Source of the DNA: Enterobacter asburiae
GTDB lineage: Bacteria > Pseudomonadota > Gammaproteobacteria > Enterobacterales > Enterobacteriaceae
Direction: 5' to 3'
Length of the DNA: 64,000 nt
NCBI GenBank assembly: GCA_011754535.1
Contig: JAAQVN010000001.1
Location: 3,100,001-3,164,000, forward strand
In this document: positions 48,066-58,308 of the stretch, piece by piece
Layout: every line of letters starts with the position of its first letter
How positions within the stretch are numbered: the stretch's first letter is position 1
Position numbers and translations under genes: made by a program
The notes under the pieces: model-generated
What the model was told of the DNA's origin: nothing
What the model saw: the letters and a program-made list of their open reading frames with translations, nothing else
The model's database searches: none

Positions 48066-51000
48066 ATGAATAAACAATACCAGCGGGTTTTGGTTACCAC
48101 CCCACATCCTTTATTGCGACTTGTCTGTCTGGGCCTGGTCACCTTTATCTTTACCTTATTTTCGCTGGAGCTTACCCGCTTCGGTACCCTGCTGGCGCCG
48201 CTCTGGTTTCCCACCGCCATTATGATGGTGGCGTTTTACCGCCATGCAGGAAAAATGTGGCCCGGGATCGCCCTGGCCTGTTCGTTTGGCAATATTCTGG
48301 CCTCGTGGATGTTGTTCTCCTGGGCATCGATAAACCTCACCTACACCGCAATAAACGTTATTGAGGCCGTCATCGGCGCCGTATTACTGCGCAAGCTGCT
48401 TCCGTGGTATAACCCGCTGCAAAATTTAAACGACTGGATCCGCCTGGCCATTGGCAGCGCGCTGGTGCCGCCGCTGGTAGGCGGTATTCTGGTGACGTTT
48501 CTGGTTCCCGGCCCTGAGCCGCTGCGTAATTTCATCGTCTGGGTGTTGTCCGAATCCATCGGCGCGCTGGCGCTGGTACCTCTGGGACTGCTGTTTAAAT
48601 CCCATTACCTGCTCCGTCACCGTGACCCGCGATTACTGCTCGAAACGCTGGTTACCATGGCCGTGACGCTGGCCCTCAGTTGGGCTGCCATCACCTGGCT
48701 GCCGTGGCCCTTTACCTGCGTGATCGTATTGCTTATGTGGAGCGCCGTGCGCTTGCCGCGGATGGAAGCGTTCATGGTGTTTCTGGTTACCGTGATGGTC
48801 GTTTCACTGATGATTGCCCATAACCCTTCGGCGCTGACCACCCAACATGCCGGGCCGATGATGAACGCGCCGTGGCTGCCGTTCCTGATGCTGCTCCTTC
48901 CCGCTAACGTGATGACCATGGTGATGTATGCCTTCCGTGCCGAGCGCAAACACATCACCGAAAGCGAAGAGCGCTTTCGCAATGCGATGGAGTATTCCGC
49001 CATCGGTATGGCGTTAGTCAGCATAGAGGGCCAGTGGCTTCAGGCTAACAAGGCGCTGTGCAACTTCCTCGGTTACAGCCAGACCGAGCTACAGTCGCTC
49101 ACCTTCCAGCAGCTGACCTGGCCGGAAGATTTGCATACCGACCTGGAACAGCTGGAGCAGCTGGTCAACGGCGAGATCAATACCTACACCCTCGAAAAGC
49201 GCTATTACACGCGCAACGGGGAAGTCGTCTGGGCGCTTCTGGCCGTCTCCGTCGTGCGCCATGCCGACGGCTCACCGCTCTATTTTATTGCCCAGATTGA
49301 AGACATTAACGACCTGAAGCAGACCGAGTGGGTCAACAAGCGTCTGATGGAGCGCATTACGCTGGCCAACGAAGCGGGCGGTATCGGCATCTGGGAGTGG
49401 GATCTGCAGCCTGACATCATCAGCTGGGATAAGCGGATGTTTGAGCTGTATGAAATTCCGCCGCACATCAAGCCCACCTGGCAGCTCTGGCACGACAGAA
49501 TGTTGCCAGAGGATCGCGTCCATGCGGAGCAGGTGCTGCGGGATTCTCTGGTCTCTCGTCTGCCGTTTAAACTTGAATTCCGTATCCGCGTGAAGGAAGG
49601 CGTACGCCATATTCGCTCCCTGGCAAATCGGGTGCTGAATAAAGAGGGTGAAGTGGAACGTTTACTCGGCATCAACATGGACATGACCGAGGTGAAGGAG
49701 CTTAACGAAGCGCTGTTCCAGGAAAAAGAACGTCTGCACATCACGCTCGACTCCATCGGCGAAGCGGTGCTCTGCACCGATATCGACATGAACGTCACCT
49801 TTATGAACCCTGTCGCCGAGAAGATGAGCGGCTGGCTGCAGACCGAGGCCATCGGCCAGCCGATCCTGAAGGTGTTACACATCACCTTCGGAGAACGGGG
49901 ACAGTTGATGGAGAACATTCACAGCGGCGATATTTCACGCTCCGATATCGACCAGGACGTGGTGCTGAACTGCCGCACAGGCGGATCGTTTGATATCCAC
50001 TACAGCATTACGCCACTCAGCACCCTTGATGGGCACAGTATTGGCTCGGTTATCGTTATTCAGGACGTGACCGAGTCGCGCAAAATGCTACGTCAGCTGA
50101 GCTACAGCGCGTCGCACGATGCCCTCACCCACCTGGCAAACCGGGTCAGCTTCGAAAACCATCTCAAACGACTTCTGCAAACCGTTCGTGAGACGCGTCA
50201 GCGTCATGCGCTGGTCTTCATCGATCTGGACCGCTTCAAAGCTGTCAATGATACCGCAGGCCATGCGGCGGGAGATGCCCTGCTGCGGGAACTCTCCTCC
50301 ATGATGCTAACCCTGCTTCGCTCCAGCGACGTGCTGGCGCGCCTGGGCGGCGACGAGTTTGGGCTGCTGCTGCCGGACTGCAATATTGAGAGCGCGCGCT
50401 ATATCACCGGTCGCCTGATCCATACCATCAATGACTATCACTTTATGTGGGAAGGCCGCCTGCACCGGATTGGGGCCAGCGCGGGTATTACGCTGATTGA
50501 TGAACATAACCACCTGGCGTCAGAGGTGATGTCGCAGGCGGATATTGCCTGTTATGCCTCGAAGAACAGCGGTCGCGGCATCGTGACGGTATACGAACCG
50601 CAGCAGGAGCGGGATCTGAGCGCGCGCAGCATGATGTCGCTGGACGAACAGTGGCACATGATTAAAGACAATCACCTGATGATGATCGCCCGCAGCGTCG
50701 CCTCCCCGCGCATACCGGAAAGCTGTAACTTCTGGCTGATTTCGCTACGCCTGTGGACCAGCCAGGGTGAAGTCCAGGAGGAGCACGCCTTCCGTTCTGG
50801 CCTCGCGGAGCCTGAGCTGCTGCACGCCCTCGACAGACGAATCTTTGGTGAGTTTTTCCGCACCTCTGCTGCACAGGTTGCCCGTAAAGGGATGGGGATA
50901 GCTCTGCCGCTTTCTGCGGCCGGTTTAGCCAGCGTGACACTTGTCGATGAACTTCTCGACCTGCTCGAAAACAGCCCTATGCCGGGCCGTCTGCTGCATC

Positions 51001-51395
51001 TGGTCATCGCAGCCGACGCGGTGTGTAACCCGGATGAGAATCTGCAGCGAGGGTTACAAAAGCTTCGCCAGGCGGGCTGCCGGGTGATCTTCAGCCAGAT
51101 AGGGCGCGACATGAACGTCTTCTCCCACCTGAGCCCGAACATGGCCGATTATCTGATGCTGGACGCCGAGGTGGTGAGCAACGTGTATGGCAATCTGATG
51201 GATGAGATGATGGTGACCATCGTTCAGGGCCACGCACAGCGTCTGGGGATGAAAACCATTGCTGGCCCCTGTAACCAGCCCATCATGATGGATACGCTTT
51301 CCGGCATCGGCATTGATTTTATCTATGGCGACACCATCGCCGAGCCGCAGCCGCTGGATCTACTGCTCAACACCAGCTATTTCGCCATCAACTGA
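48066..51395 (+). CDS. dgcE: DgcE (YegE), MASE1-PAS-GGDEF diguanylate cyclase with degenerate EAL
   Basis: 1109 residues. Order: MASE1 membrane sensor (about 1-300, eight or so helices), PAS domains with PAC motifs (about 310-680: FRNAMEYSAIGMALVS, ERITLANEAGGIGIWEW, RLHITLDSIGEAVLCTD), GGDEF domain (about 685-840) with intact RLGGDEF at 761-765 and an RSSD inhibitory I-site five residues before it, then an EAL-like C-terminus lacking EAL, DDFGTG and other catalytic motifs. It makes c-di-GMP at the inner membrane and in E. coli drives CsgD/curli through YciR and MlrA. Start at 48066 aligns with the E. coli N-terminus; an ATG 8 codons upstream is possible. The 3' end overlaps alkA on the other strand. 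Confidence 0.93.
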   Translation: MNKQYQRVLVTTPHPLLRLVCLGLVTFIFTLFSLELTRFGTLLAPLWFPTAIMMVAFYRHAGKMWPGIALACSFGNILASWMLFSWASINLTYTAINVIEAVIGAVLLRKLLPWYNPLQNLNDWIRLAIGSALVPPLVGGILVTFLVPGPEPLRNFIVWVLSESIGALALVPLGLLFKSHYLLRHRDPRLLLETLVTMAVTLALSWAAITWLPWPFTCVIVLLMWSAVRLPRMEAFMVFLVTVMVVSLMIAHNPSALTTQHAGPMMNAPWLPFLMLLLPANVMTMVMYAFRAERKHITESEERFRNAMEYSAIGMALVSIEGQWLQANKALCNFLGYSQTELQSLTFQQLTWPEDLHTDLEQLEQLVNGEINTYTLEKRYYTRNGEVVWALLAVSVVRHADGSPLYFIAQIEDINDLKQTEWVNKRLMERITLANEAGGIGIWEWDLQPDIISWDKRMFELYEIPPHIKPTWQLWHDRMLPEDRVHAEQVLRDSLVSRLPFKLEFRIRVKEGVRHIRSLANRVLNKEGEVERLLGINMDMTEVKELNEALFQEKERLHITLDSIGEAVLCTDIDMNVTFMNPVAEKMSGWLQTEAIGQPILKVLHITFGERGQLMENIHSGDISRSDIDQDVVLNCRTGGSFDIHYSITPLSTLDGHSIGSVIVIQDVTESRKMLRQLSYSASHDALTHLANRVSFENHLKRLLQTVRETRQRHALVFIDLDRFKAVNDTAGHAAGDALLRELSSMMLTLLRSSDVLARLGGDEFGLLLPDCNIESARYITGRLIHTINDYHFMWEGRLHRIGASAGITLIDEHNHLASEVMSQADIACYASKNSGRGIVTVYEPQQERDLSARSMMSLDEQWHMIKDNHLMMIARSVASPRIPESCNFWLISLRLWTSQGEVQEEHAFRSGLAEPELLHALDRRIFGEFFRTSAAQVARKGMGIALPLSAAGLASVTLVDELLDLLENSPMPGRLLHLVIAADAVCNPDENLQRGLQKLRQAGCRVIFSQIGRDMNVFSHLSPNMADYLMLDAEVVSNVYGNLMDEMMVTIVQGHAQRLGMKTIAGPCNQPIMMDTLSGIGIDFIYGDTIAEPQPLDLLLNTSYFAIN

Positions 51396-52232
51396 CGGCT
51401 TCCAGCCGTCGGTATACCAGATGTGGAGCAGCGCGTAGGAGCGCCACGGCTGCCAGCGCTCGGCGTAACGCCGAATCTGCGCGGGCGTCATCCCGGCGAA
51501 GCGTTGCTTAATCAGATAATCATCCGGAAGAAACACATCTTTCGCCTGCCAGCCGCGCAGGGCCAGGTAATTTGCCGTCCAGCGCCCGATGCCCGGCCGC
51601 TGCTGTAGCGCCTTCATACCAGCCTCAACGTCCTCAGGCGGCGTCAGCGGAAACGCCCCGTCGACGACCGACTGCGCCAGATGAATCAGCGACTCCGCGC
51701 GTTTTACCGGCATCCCGAGCGCTTTGAGCGCTAAAGGATCGGCTGAGGCCAGCGCTTCCGGGGAGGGAAAGCAGACATAACCCGGTGCATCCTTCACCGG
51801 CTCCCCGCACAGGGCGACCACGCGGGAAGCCAGTTTCGCCGCCATCGCTACGCTCACCAGTTGCCCGAGGATCGCCCGGACGCCCTGCTCATACGCATCC
51901 ATCGCCCCCGGCAAACGCAAGCCGGGCCGGGCAGCGCCGAGATCCCCCAGCGTATCCGCGACCTGCTGCGGGTTGCAGGCAAGGTCGAACAGGCGTGCGA
52001 TGCGTTCAAGACACGTCTGCGCAACCGGAACTAACCCCGGGGTGAGCGTCACGGTCAGCGTATGGGTGGCGATCTCCGGCGTCACGCGAAATATCCCCTG
52101 ATGGCCGTCGCAGGCAAAACTGCGCTCATAGTATTCGTGCGTGACGGTTTCAATGCCCGTCACCGCACGCGCGCCGAGAAAGCCAAACATCCACTGCCAG
52201 TCGTAAGGGGGTTGCCAGGTCAGGGTATACAT
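51360..52232 (-). CDS. alkA: 3-methyladenine DNA glycosylase II
   Basis: 290 residues. Excises alkylated bases. N-terminal AlkA_N domain (MYTLTWQPPYDWQWMFGFLGARAV), then the HhH-GPD core with LQQRPGIGRWTANYLALRGW and catalytic D238 in VFLPDDYL. Start at 52232 has SD AAGGAG and matches the E. coli N-terminus; the frame runs 29 codons further up. Its last 36 nt are antisense to the end of dgcE, so the C-termini share DNA. An Ada-type site lies upstream. Confidence 0.96.
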   Translation of the reverse strand: MYTLTWQPPYDWQWMFGFLGARAVTGIETVTHEYYERSFACDGHQGIFRVTPEIATHTLTVTLTPGLVPVAQTCLERIARLFDLACNPQQVADTLGDLGAARPGLRLPGAMDAYEQGVRAILGQLVSVAMAAKLASRVVALCGEPVKDAPGYVCFPSPEALASADPLALKALGMPVKRAESLIHLAQSVVDGAFPLTPPEDVEAGMKALQQRPGIGRWTANYLALRGWQAKDVFLPDDYLIKQRFAGMTPAQIRRYAERWQPWRSYALLHIWYTDGWKPSVDGEIAGVEQ

Positions 52233-52284
52233 CGCTGCTCCTTTTTTATTGTTATCAGCATAAACGGAAAGCCCCTGTTTTGCC

Positions 52285-52297
52285 TTGCTTTCATATT
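52285..52297 (-). promoter_or_regulatory. Candidate Ada box upstream of alkA
   Basis: The minus strand reads AATATGAAAGCAA, an exact fit to the AAT-N6-GCAA element bound by methylated Ada. It ends 53 nt before the alkA ATG, in the range expected for a site next to the -35 region. A short motif, so chance is not excluded, but the context is right. Confidence 0.55.
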
Positions 52298-52362
52298 CCT
52301 GTTGTCGGCGGACAGGCATTCCGCTAAAGTCTCGCCCCTTCTCACCGGCATGGGGATTAATC

Positions 52363-53715
52363 GTGTTTATTGGATTTGACTACGGTACGGCAAACTGCTC
52401 GGTTGCGATCATGCAAGACGGACAGCCGCAGCTCCTGAAAATGGAAAAAGAGAGCACGCTGCTGCCGTCAATGCTCTGCGCGCCGACGCGTGAGGCGGTA
52501 AGCGAATGGCTGTTCCGCCACCATCAGGTTCCTGCTACCGCAGCGGAAACCCAGGCGCTGCTGCGCCGTGCGGTCAGCTTTAACCGCGAGGAGGACATCG
52601 ACGTTACGCCCTCCAGCGTGCAGTTCGGCCTCTCCTCGCTCGGTCACTATGTTGAAGACCCGGAAGAGGTCTACTTTGTTAAGTCACCGAAGTCCTTCCT
52701 CGGCGCCAGCGGCCTGAAGCCGCAGCAGGTGGCGATGTTTGAAGACCTGGTGTGCGCGATGATGCTGCATATTCGCAATCAGGCGCAGACGCAGGTCTCC
52801 GATGCGATTACCCAGGCGGTGATTGGCCGACCGATCAACTTCCAGGGGCTGGGCGGCGACGATGCCAACCAGCAGGCGCAAGGGATCCTTGAACGCGCGG
52901 CGCACCGGGCAGGTTTCCGCGACGTGGTGTTCCAATATGAACCGGTTGCCGCGGGGCTGGACTTTGAAGCCACGCTGGCTGAAGAGAAGCGCGTGCTGGT
53001 AGTGGACATCGGCGGGGGAACCACCGACTGCTCGCTGCTGCTGATGGGGCCGCAGTGGCATACCCGTCGCGATCGTGAAAACAGCCTGCTCGGGCACAGC
53101 GGCTGCCGCGTAGGCGGTAACGATCTGGATATCGCCCTGGCATTCAAGAGCCTGATGCCGCTGCTCGGCATGGGCGGTCAAACGGAAAAAGGGATTGCCC
53201 TGCCAATACTGCCGTGGTGGAACGCGATTGCCATCAACGACGTCCCGGCGCAGAGTGATTTTTACAGTACCGCGAACGGTCGCTTCCTCAACGATCTGGT
53301 GCGCGACGCGCAGGATGCCGAAAAAGTCGCCCTGCTCTATAAAGTGTGGCGTCAGCGCCTGAGCTACCGCGTGGTGCGTACTGCGGAAGAGAGCAAAATC
53401 GCCCTTTCGGATCGTGCTGAACATGCGGTGTCCTTGCCGTTTATCAGCGAGGAGCTGGCCACCTCGATTTCGCAGGAGGGTCTGGAAACGGCGCTTGCCC
53501 AGCCGCTGCAGCGCATTCTGGAGCAGGTGCAGCTGGCGCTGGAGAACGGCAAAGAGAAGCCGGACGTCATTTACCTGACCGGGGGTAGCGCCCGTTCGCC
53601 GCTGATCAAGAAAGCGCTGGCGGAACAGTTGCCGGGCATTCCGATTGCCGGTGGGGATGACTTTGGCTCCGTAACCGCAGGGCTGGCGCGCTGGGCGCAG
53701 GTGATGTTTAGCTAG
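52363..53715 (+). CDS. yegD: YegD, Hsp70-like ATPase
   Basis: 450 residues, an actin-fold nucleotide-binding protein of the DnaK superfamily without the substrate-binding half. Phosphate 1 motif VFIGFDYGTANCSVAIM at the N-terminus, phosphate 2 VLVVDIGGGTTDCSLLLM near residue 210, and adenosine motif VIYLTGGSARSPLIKKAL near 405. GTG start at 52363 (with GGGGAT before it) gives exactly the E. coli length; the frame upstream reaches 52285 inside the alkA promoter region. Client and function unknown. Divergent from alkA. Confidence 0.94.
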   Translation: MFIGFDYGTANCSVAIMQDGQPQLLKMEKESTLLPSMLCAPTREAVSEWLFRHHQVPATAAETQALLRRAVSFNREEDIDVTPSSVQFGLSSLGHYVEDPEEVYFVKSPKSFLGASGLKPQQVAMFEDLVCAMMLHIRNQAQTQVSDAITQAVIGRPINFQGLGGDDANQQAQGILERAAHRAGFRDVVFQYEPVAAGLDFEATLAEEKRVLVVDIGGGTTDCSLLLMGPQWHTRRDRENSLLGHSGCRVGGNDLDIALAFKSLMPLLGMGGQTEKGIALPILPWWNAIAINDVPAQSDFYSTANGRFLNDLVRDAQDAEKVALLYKVWRQRLSYRVVRTAEESKIALSDRAEHAVSLPFISEELATSISQEGLETALAQPLQRILEQVQLALENGKEKPDVIYLTGGSARSPLIKKALAEQLPGIPIAGGDDFGSVTAGLARWAQVMFS

Positions 53716-53739
53716 TGCGGTTGCTGTGCGGTCTGGTGC

Positions 53740-53829
53740 CCTCACACCGGCCCTCTCCCTCAAGGGAGAGGGGGTCGTCCATGCAAACATTATTTTGTGG
53801 GGATCCCTCAGTCTACAGGGAGAGGGAGA
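53740..53829. repeat. Degraded REP-like double element after yegD
   Basis: CCCTCACACCGG then a clear palindrome CCCTCTCCCTCAAGGGAGAGGG-type (53751-53772), and a second, decayed arm pair at 53804-53829 (CCCTCAGTCTACAGGGAGAGGG-type). Same family as the elements at 26385 and 38300. Confidence 0.65.
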
Positions 53830-53837
53830 AAACACCA

Positions 53838-53866
53838 AAAACGGCAACGAATGTTGCCGTTGTGCG
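53838..53866 (+). terminator. Hairpin, possible yegD terminator
   Basis: AACGGCAAC (53840-53848), loop GAAT, GTTGCCGTT (53853-53861), followed by TGTGCGTTT. The stem is good, the T run is poor. It resembles in sequence the terminator after yegH. Confidence 0.5.
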
Positions 53867-53903
53867 TTTACCTCCATTCAGACCATTCCTGACAGTCTTC
53901 CAT

Positions 53904-53945
53904 ATTTCCTCCATTTTTCCGCTGTGTTAGCTGACTAAACTAGTA
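53904..53945 (+). promoter_or_regulatory. Candidate BaeR box and promoter of mdtABCD-baeSR
   Basis: ATTTCCTCCATTTTTCCG (53904-53921) matches the BaeR consensus TTTTTCTCCATDATTGGC at about 13 of 18 positions with the CTCCAT core intact. A TAGTAT at 53940-53945 could be the -10, with a poor -35 (TTCCGC) that abuts the box, as expected for an activator-dependent promoter. The mdtA ATG lies 38 nt further on. Confidence 0.45.
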
Positions 53946-53983
53946 TCATTCCCCGAAGTGTTTCAGGATGAGAACGTATAACG

Positions 53984-55186
53984 ATGAAAGGCAGTAACAA
54001 ATCCCGCTGGGCAATCGCCGCTGGCATCATTGTGGTGGCCCTTGCCGCCGCCTGGTACTGGCACAGCCAATCCGCAAATTCCGCAGCCCCCGCCGGTGCC
54101 AGCAGTCAGGCGCAGCGCCCGGCTGGCGGCGGCCGTCACGGCATGCGCGGCGGTGCGCTGGCGCCGGTTCAGGCGGCGACGGCGGTGAGCAAAGCCGTTC
54201 CGCGTTATCTGACGGGGCTCGGAACCATTACCGCCGCGAATACCGCCACGGTGCGCAGCCGCGTGGACGGTCAGCTCATCGCGATCCACTTCCAGGAAGG
54301 TCAGCAGGTCAAAGCCGGCGATCTGCTGGCGGAAATCGACCCCAGCCAGTTTAAGGTCGCCCTCGCCCAGGCGCAGGGACAGCTCGCGAAAGACAAAGCA
54401 ACTCTCGCCAACGCCCGGCGCGATTTAGCGCGCTACCAGCAACTGGTGAAAACCAATCTGGTATCGCGTCAGGAGCTGGACACCCAGCAGTCGCTGGTCA
54501 GCGAAACGCAGGGCACCATCAAAGCCGACGAGGCTGCCGTCGCCAGCGCGCAGCTGCAGCTGGACTGGAGCCGCATCACCGCGCCGATTGACGGTCGCGT
54601 GGGCCTGAAGCAGGTCGATATCGGCAACCAGATCTCCAGCGGCGACACCACGGGCATCGTGGTGATCACCCAAACCCACCCGATTGATTTAGTCTTTACC
54701 CTGCCGGAAAGCGATATCGCGACCGTCATTCAGGCGCAAAAAGCCGGTAAAGGCCTGGTAGTGGAAGCCTGGGACCGCACCAACAAGCAGAAGCTGAGCG
54801 AGGGTTCCCTGCTTAGCCTGGATAACCAGATCGACACCACCACCGGCACCATCAAGCTGAAGGCGCGCTTTAACAACCAGGACGACGCCCTCTTCCCGAA
54901 CCAGTTCGTCAACGCACGAATGCTGGTCGCGACCGAAGAGAACGCGGTGGTGATCCCTACCGCAGCTCTGCAGATGGGTAACGAAGGTAGCTTCGTCTGG
55001 GTGCTGAACAGCGACAACAAAGTCAGCAAGCATCTGGTGAAAACCGGGATTCAGGACAGCCAGACGGTGGTCATCAGCGCCGGGCTCTCCGCCGGCGACC
55101 GCGTGGTCACCGACGGCATCGACCGCCTGACCGAAGGCGCGAAAGTAGAAGTGGTTGAACCTGCGAAACAGGGAGCGACCTCCTGA
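53984..55186 (+). CDS. mdtA: MdtA, periplasmic adaptor of the MdtABC efflux pump
   Basis: 400-residue membrane fusion protein. An N-terminal anchor ([18 protein letters not shown]) is followed by a Pro/Gly-rich linker, the first lipoyl half ([30 protein letters not shown]), a helical hairpin ([29 protein letters not shown]), the second lipoyl half ([20 protein letters not shown]) and beta-barrel and membrane-proximal domains. It links the MdtBC pump to TolC for export of bile salts, novobiocin and similar compounds. The C-terminus ([10 protein letters not shown]) is about 15 residues shorter than in E. coli. The stop overlaps the mdtB start (TGATG). Confidence 0.96.
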   Translation: MKGSNKSRWAIAAGIIVVALAAAWYWHSQSANSAAPAGASSQAQRPAGGGRHGMRGGALAPVQAATAVSKAVPRYLTGLGTITAANTATVRSRVDGQLIAIHFQEGQQVKAGDLLAEIDPSQFKVALAQAQGQLAKDKATLANARRDLARYQQLVKTNLVSRQELDTQQSLVSETQGTIKADEAAVASAQLQLDWSRITAPIDGRVGLKQVDIGNQISSGDTTGIVVITQTHPIDLVFTLPESDIATVIQAQKAGKGLVVEAWDRTNKQKLSEGSLLSLDNQIDTTTGTIKLKARFNNQDDALFPNQFVNARMLVATEENAVVIPTAALQMGNEGSFVWVLNSDNKVSKHLVKTGIQDSQTVVISAGLSAGDRVVTDGIDRLTEGAKVEVVEPAKQGATS

Positions 55187-58100
55187 TGCAGGTTATGCCC
55201 CCGAGCTCTACAGGTGGGCCATCACGCCTGTTCATCCTCCGCCCTGTCGCCACCACGCTGTTAATGGTGGCGATCCTGCTGGCCGGGATCATTGGCTACC
55301 GCTTCCTGCCCGTGTCGGCGCTGCCGGAAGTGGATTATCCCACCATCCAGGTGGTGACGCTGTATCCTGGCGCCAGCCCGGACGTCGTGACGTCCGCCAT
55401 TACCGCCCCGCTGGAGCGCCAGTTTGGTCAGATGTCCGGGTTAAAACAGATGTCCTCCCAGAGTTCCGGCGGGGCATCCGTCGTGACGCTGCAGTTCCAG
55501 CTGACGCTGACGCTGGACGTCGCCGAGCAGGAGGTGCAGGCCGCGATTAACGCCGCTACCAACCTGCTGCCGTCCGACCTGCCTAACCCGCCGGTCTACA
55601 GCAAGGTCAATCCGGCGGATCCGCCGATCATGACGCTTGCCGTTACCTCCTCCGCCATGCCGATGACCCAGGTCGAAGACATGGTCGAAACGCGCGTGGC
55701 GCAGAAGATTTCGCAGGTCTCCGGCGTCGGCCTCGTCACGCTGGCGGGTGGTCAGCGCCCCGCCGTGCGCGTGAAGCTTAACGCGCAGGCGATTGCCGCG
55801 CTGGGGCTGACCAGCGAAACCATCCGCAGCGCCATCAGCAGCGCCAACGTCAACTCGGCAAAAGGCTCGCTTGACGGCCCGACCCGTGCGGTCACCCTCT
55901 CGGCGAACGACCAGATGCAGTCCGCCGACGAATACCGTCAGCTGATTGTGGCCTACCAGAACGGCGCGCCGATCCGCCTGGGCGACATCGCCACTGTGGA
56001 ACAAGGGGCAGAAAACAGCTGGCTCGGCGCGTGGGCGAACAAGCAGCAGGCGATCGTGATGAACGTGCAGCGCCAGCCGGGCGCCAACATTATCGAAACC
56101 GCCGACAGCATTCGCAGCATGCTGCCGCAGCTGATTGAAAGCCTGCCGAAATCGGTCAGCGTGAAGGTTCTGTCCGACCGCACCACCAACATTCGTGCCT
56201 CGGTCACCGACACCCAGTTCGAGCTGATGCTGGCGATTGCGCTGGTCGTCATGATCATCTACCTGTTCCTGCGCAACGTCCCGGCAACCATTATTCCCGC
56301 CGTCGCCGTGCCGCTCTCGCTGGTCGGGACCTTTGCGGTGATGGTGTTCCTCGACTTTTCGATTAACAACCTGACGCTGATGGCGCTGACGATTGCCACC
56401 GGGTTCGTAGTGGACGATGCTATCGTCGTTATCGAGAACATCTCGCGCTATATCGAGAAAGGCGAAAAGCCGCTGGCCGCCGCGCTGAAAGGCGCAGGGG
56501 AAATCGGCTTTACCATTATCTCGCTGACCTTCTCGCTGATTGCGGTGCTGATCCCACTGCTGTTTATGGGCGATATCGTCGGGCGGCTGTTCCGCGAGTT
56601 TGCCGTGACGCTGGCGGTCGCCATTTTGATCTCCGCCGTGGTGTCGCTGACCCTGACGCCGATGATGTGCGCCCGCATGCTGAGTCATGAATCCCTGCGC
56701 AAGCAAAACCGCTTCTCGCGCGCCTCCGAGCGGATGTTCGAGCGGATTATTGCCGCCTACGGTCGCGTGCTGGCGAAAGTCCTCAACCATCCGTGGGCGA
56801 CGCTCGGCGTAGCGCTGGGCACGCTGGCACTCAGCGTGATGCTGTGGATTTTCATTCCGAAAGGTTTCTTCCCGATCCAGGACAACGGCATTATTCAGGG
56901 CACGCTTCAGGCCCCGCAGTCGGTCTCCTTCGCGAACATGGCGCAGCGCCAGCAGCAGGTGTCTGAAATCATCATGAAGGATCCGGCGGTAGAGAGCCTG
57001 ACGGCCTACGTCGGCGTGGACGGCACCAACCCGTCGCTCAACAGCGCGCGTCTGCAGATCAACCTCAAGCCGCTGGATGAGCGCGACGACCGCGTGAACG
57101 CCGTCATTGAACGGCTGCAAAACGCCGTCGCGCGCGTGCCGGGCGTTGAACTTTATCTGCAGCCTGTTCAGGATTTGACCATTGATACCCAGGTCAGCCG
57201 CACGCAGTATCAGTTCACGCTGCAGGCCACCACGCTTGACGCCCTCAGCACATGGGTGCCGCAGCTGGTGGAAAAACTTAACACCCTGCCGCAGCTCGCC
57301 GACGTCAGCAGCGACTGGCAGGACAAGGGGCTGGCGGCGTATGTGAACGTCAACCGCGACACCGCCAGCCGTCTGGGCATCACCATGTCTGATGTGGACA
57401 ATGCCCTGTACAACGCCTTCGGTCAGCGCCTGATCTCCACCATCTACACCCAGGCGAATCAGTACCGCGTGGTGCTGGAGCACAACACCGAGAACACGCC
57501 CGGCCTGGCCGCGCTGGACTCGGTGCGCCTGACCAGCAAAGACGGCGGCATTGTGCCCCTTAGCGCCATCGCCACGGTAGAGGAGCGCTATACCCCGCTG
57601 TCGATTAATCATCTGGATCAGTTCCCGTCCACCACCATTTCCTTCAACGTGTCGAACAGTTATTCTCTCGGCGAAGCGGTGGAGGCCATCCAGGCTGCTG
57701 AAAAAGCGCTCAGCTTCCCGTCCGATATTCAGACCCAGTTCCAGGGCAGCACGCTGGCGTTCCAGGCGGCGCTGGGGAACACCGTCTGGCTGATTGTCGC
57801 TGCGGTGGTGGCGATGTACATCGTGCTTGGCGTGCTGTATGAAAGCTTTATCCACCCGATCACCATCCTCTCCACCCTGCCGACGGCGGGCGTGGGGGCG
57901 CTGCTGGCCTTAATGCTGGCGGGCAGCGAGCTGGACGTCATTGCCATCATCGGCATCATCCTGCTGATCGGCATCGTGAAGAAAAACGCCATCATGATGA
58001 TCGACTTCGCCCTGGCCGCCGAGCGCGAGCAGGGCATGTCGCCGCGCGATGCCATCTTCCAGGCCTGCCTGCTGCGTTTTCGTCCGATCCTGATGACCAC

Positions 58101-58308
58101 ACTGGCGGCCCTGCTGGGCGCGTTGCCGCTGATGCTCAGCACCGGCGTCGGCGCGGAGCTGCGCCGCCCGCTGGGTATCGGCATGGTCGGCGGTCTGCTG
58201 GTGAGCCAGGTGCTAACGCTCTTTACCACGCCGGTGATCTACCTGCTGTTTGACCGCCTGGCGCTGTGGACCAAAAGCCGCTTCCCGAAGCGTGAAGAGG
58301 AGGCGTAA
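55186..58308 (+). CDS. mdtB: MdtB, RND efflux pump subunit
   Basis: 1040 residues with the RND plan: TM1 after [12 protein letters not shown], a large periplasmic loop, TM2-6, a second loop, TM8-12. The proton-relay acidic pair in TM4 is in [30 protein letters not shown] lies in TM10. It forms a heterotrimer with MdtC (two MdtB to one MdtC in E. coli), where MdtB seems to serve proton movement. It is translationally coupled to mdtA and directly adjoins mdtC. Confidence 0.97.
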   Translation: MQVMPPSSTGGPSRLFILRPVATTLLMVAILLAGIIGYRFLPVSALPEVDYPTIQVVTLYPGASPDVVTSAITAPLERQFGQMSGLKQMSSQSSGGASVVTLQFQLTLTLDVAEQEVQAAINAATNLLPSDLPNPPVYSKVNPADPPIMTLAVTSSAMPMTQVEDMVETRVAQKISQVSGVGLVTLAGGQRPAVRVKLNAQAIAALGLTSETIRSAISSANVNSAKGSLDGPTRAVTLSANDQMQSADEYRQLIVAYQNGAPIRLGDIATVEQGAENSWLGAWANKQQAIVMNVQRQPGANIIETADSIRSMLPQLIESLPKSVSVKVLSDRTTNIRASVTDTQFELMLAIALVVMIIYLFLRNVPATIIPAVAVPLSLVGTFAVMVFLDFSINNLTLMALTIATGFVVDDAIVVIENISRYIEKGEKPLAAALKGAGEIGFTIISLTFSLIAVLIPLLFMGDIVGRLFREFAVTLAVAILISAVVSLTLTPMMCARMLSHESLRKQNRFSRASERMFERIIAAYGRVLAKVLNHPWATLGVALGTLALSVMLWIFIPKGFFPIQDNGIIQGTLQAPQSVSFANMAQRQQQVSEIIMKDPAVESLTAYVGVDGTNPSLNSARLQINLKPLDERDDRVNAVIERLQNAVARVPGVELYLQPVQDLTIDTQVSRTQYQFTLQATTLDALSTWVPQLVEKLNTLPQLADVSSDWQDKGLAAYVNVNRDTASRLGITMSDVDNALYNAFGQRLISTIYTQANQYRVVLEHNTENTPGLAALDSVRLTSKDGGIVPLSAIATVEERYTPLSINHLDQFPSTTISFNVSNSYSLGEAVEAIQAAEKALSFPSDIQTQFQGSTLAFQAALGNTVWLIVAAVVAMYIVLGVLYESFIHPITILSTLPTAGVGALLALMLAGSELDVIAIIGIILLIGIVKKNAIMMIDFALAAEREQGMSPRDAIFQACLLRFRPILMTTLAALLGALPLMLSTGVGAELRRPLGIGMVGGLLVSQVLTLFTTPVIYLLFDRLALWTKSRFPKREEEA

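Noticed and set aside
55441..57855. 804-codon open frame antisense to mdtB; similar long shadows opposite wzc (39014-40582), manC (28074-29594) and wzxC (23836-24924)
   Set aside because: Arg/His/Gln-rich translations with no domain, no ribosome binding site, lying in the complementary codon phase of GC-rich real genes.
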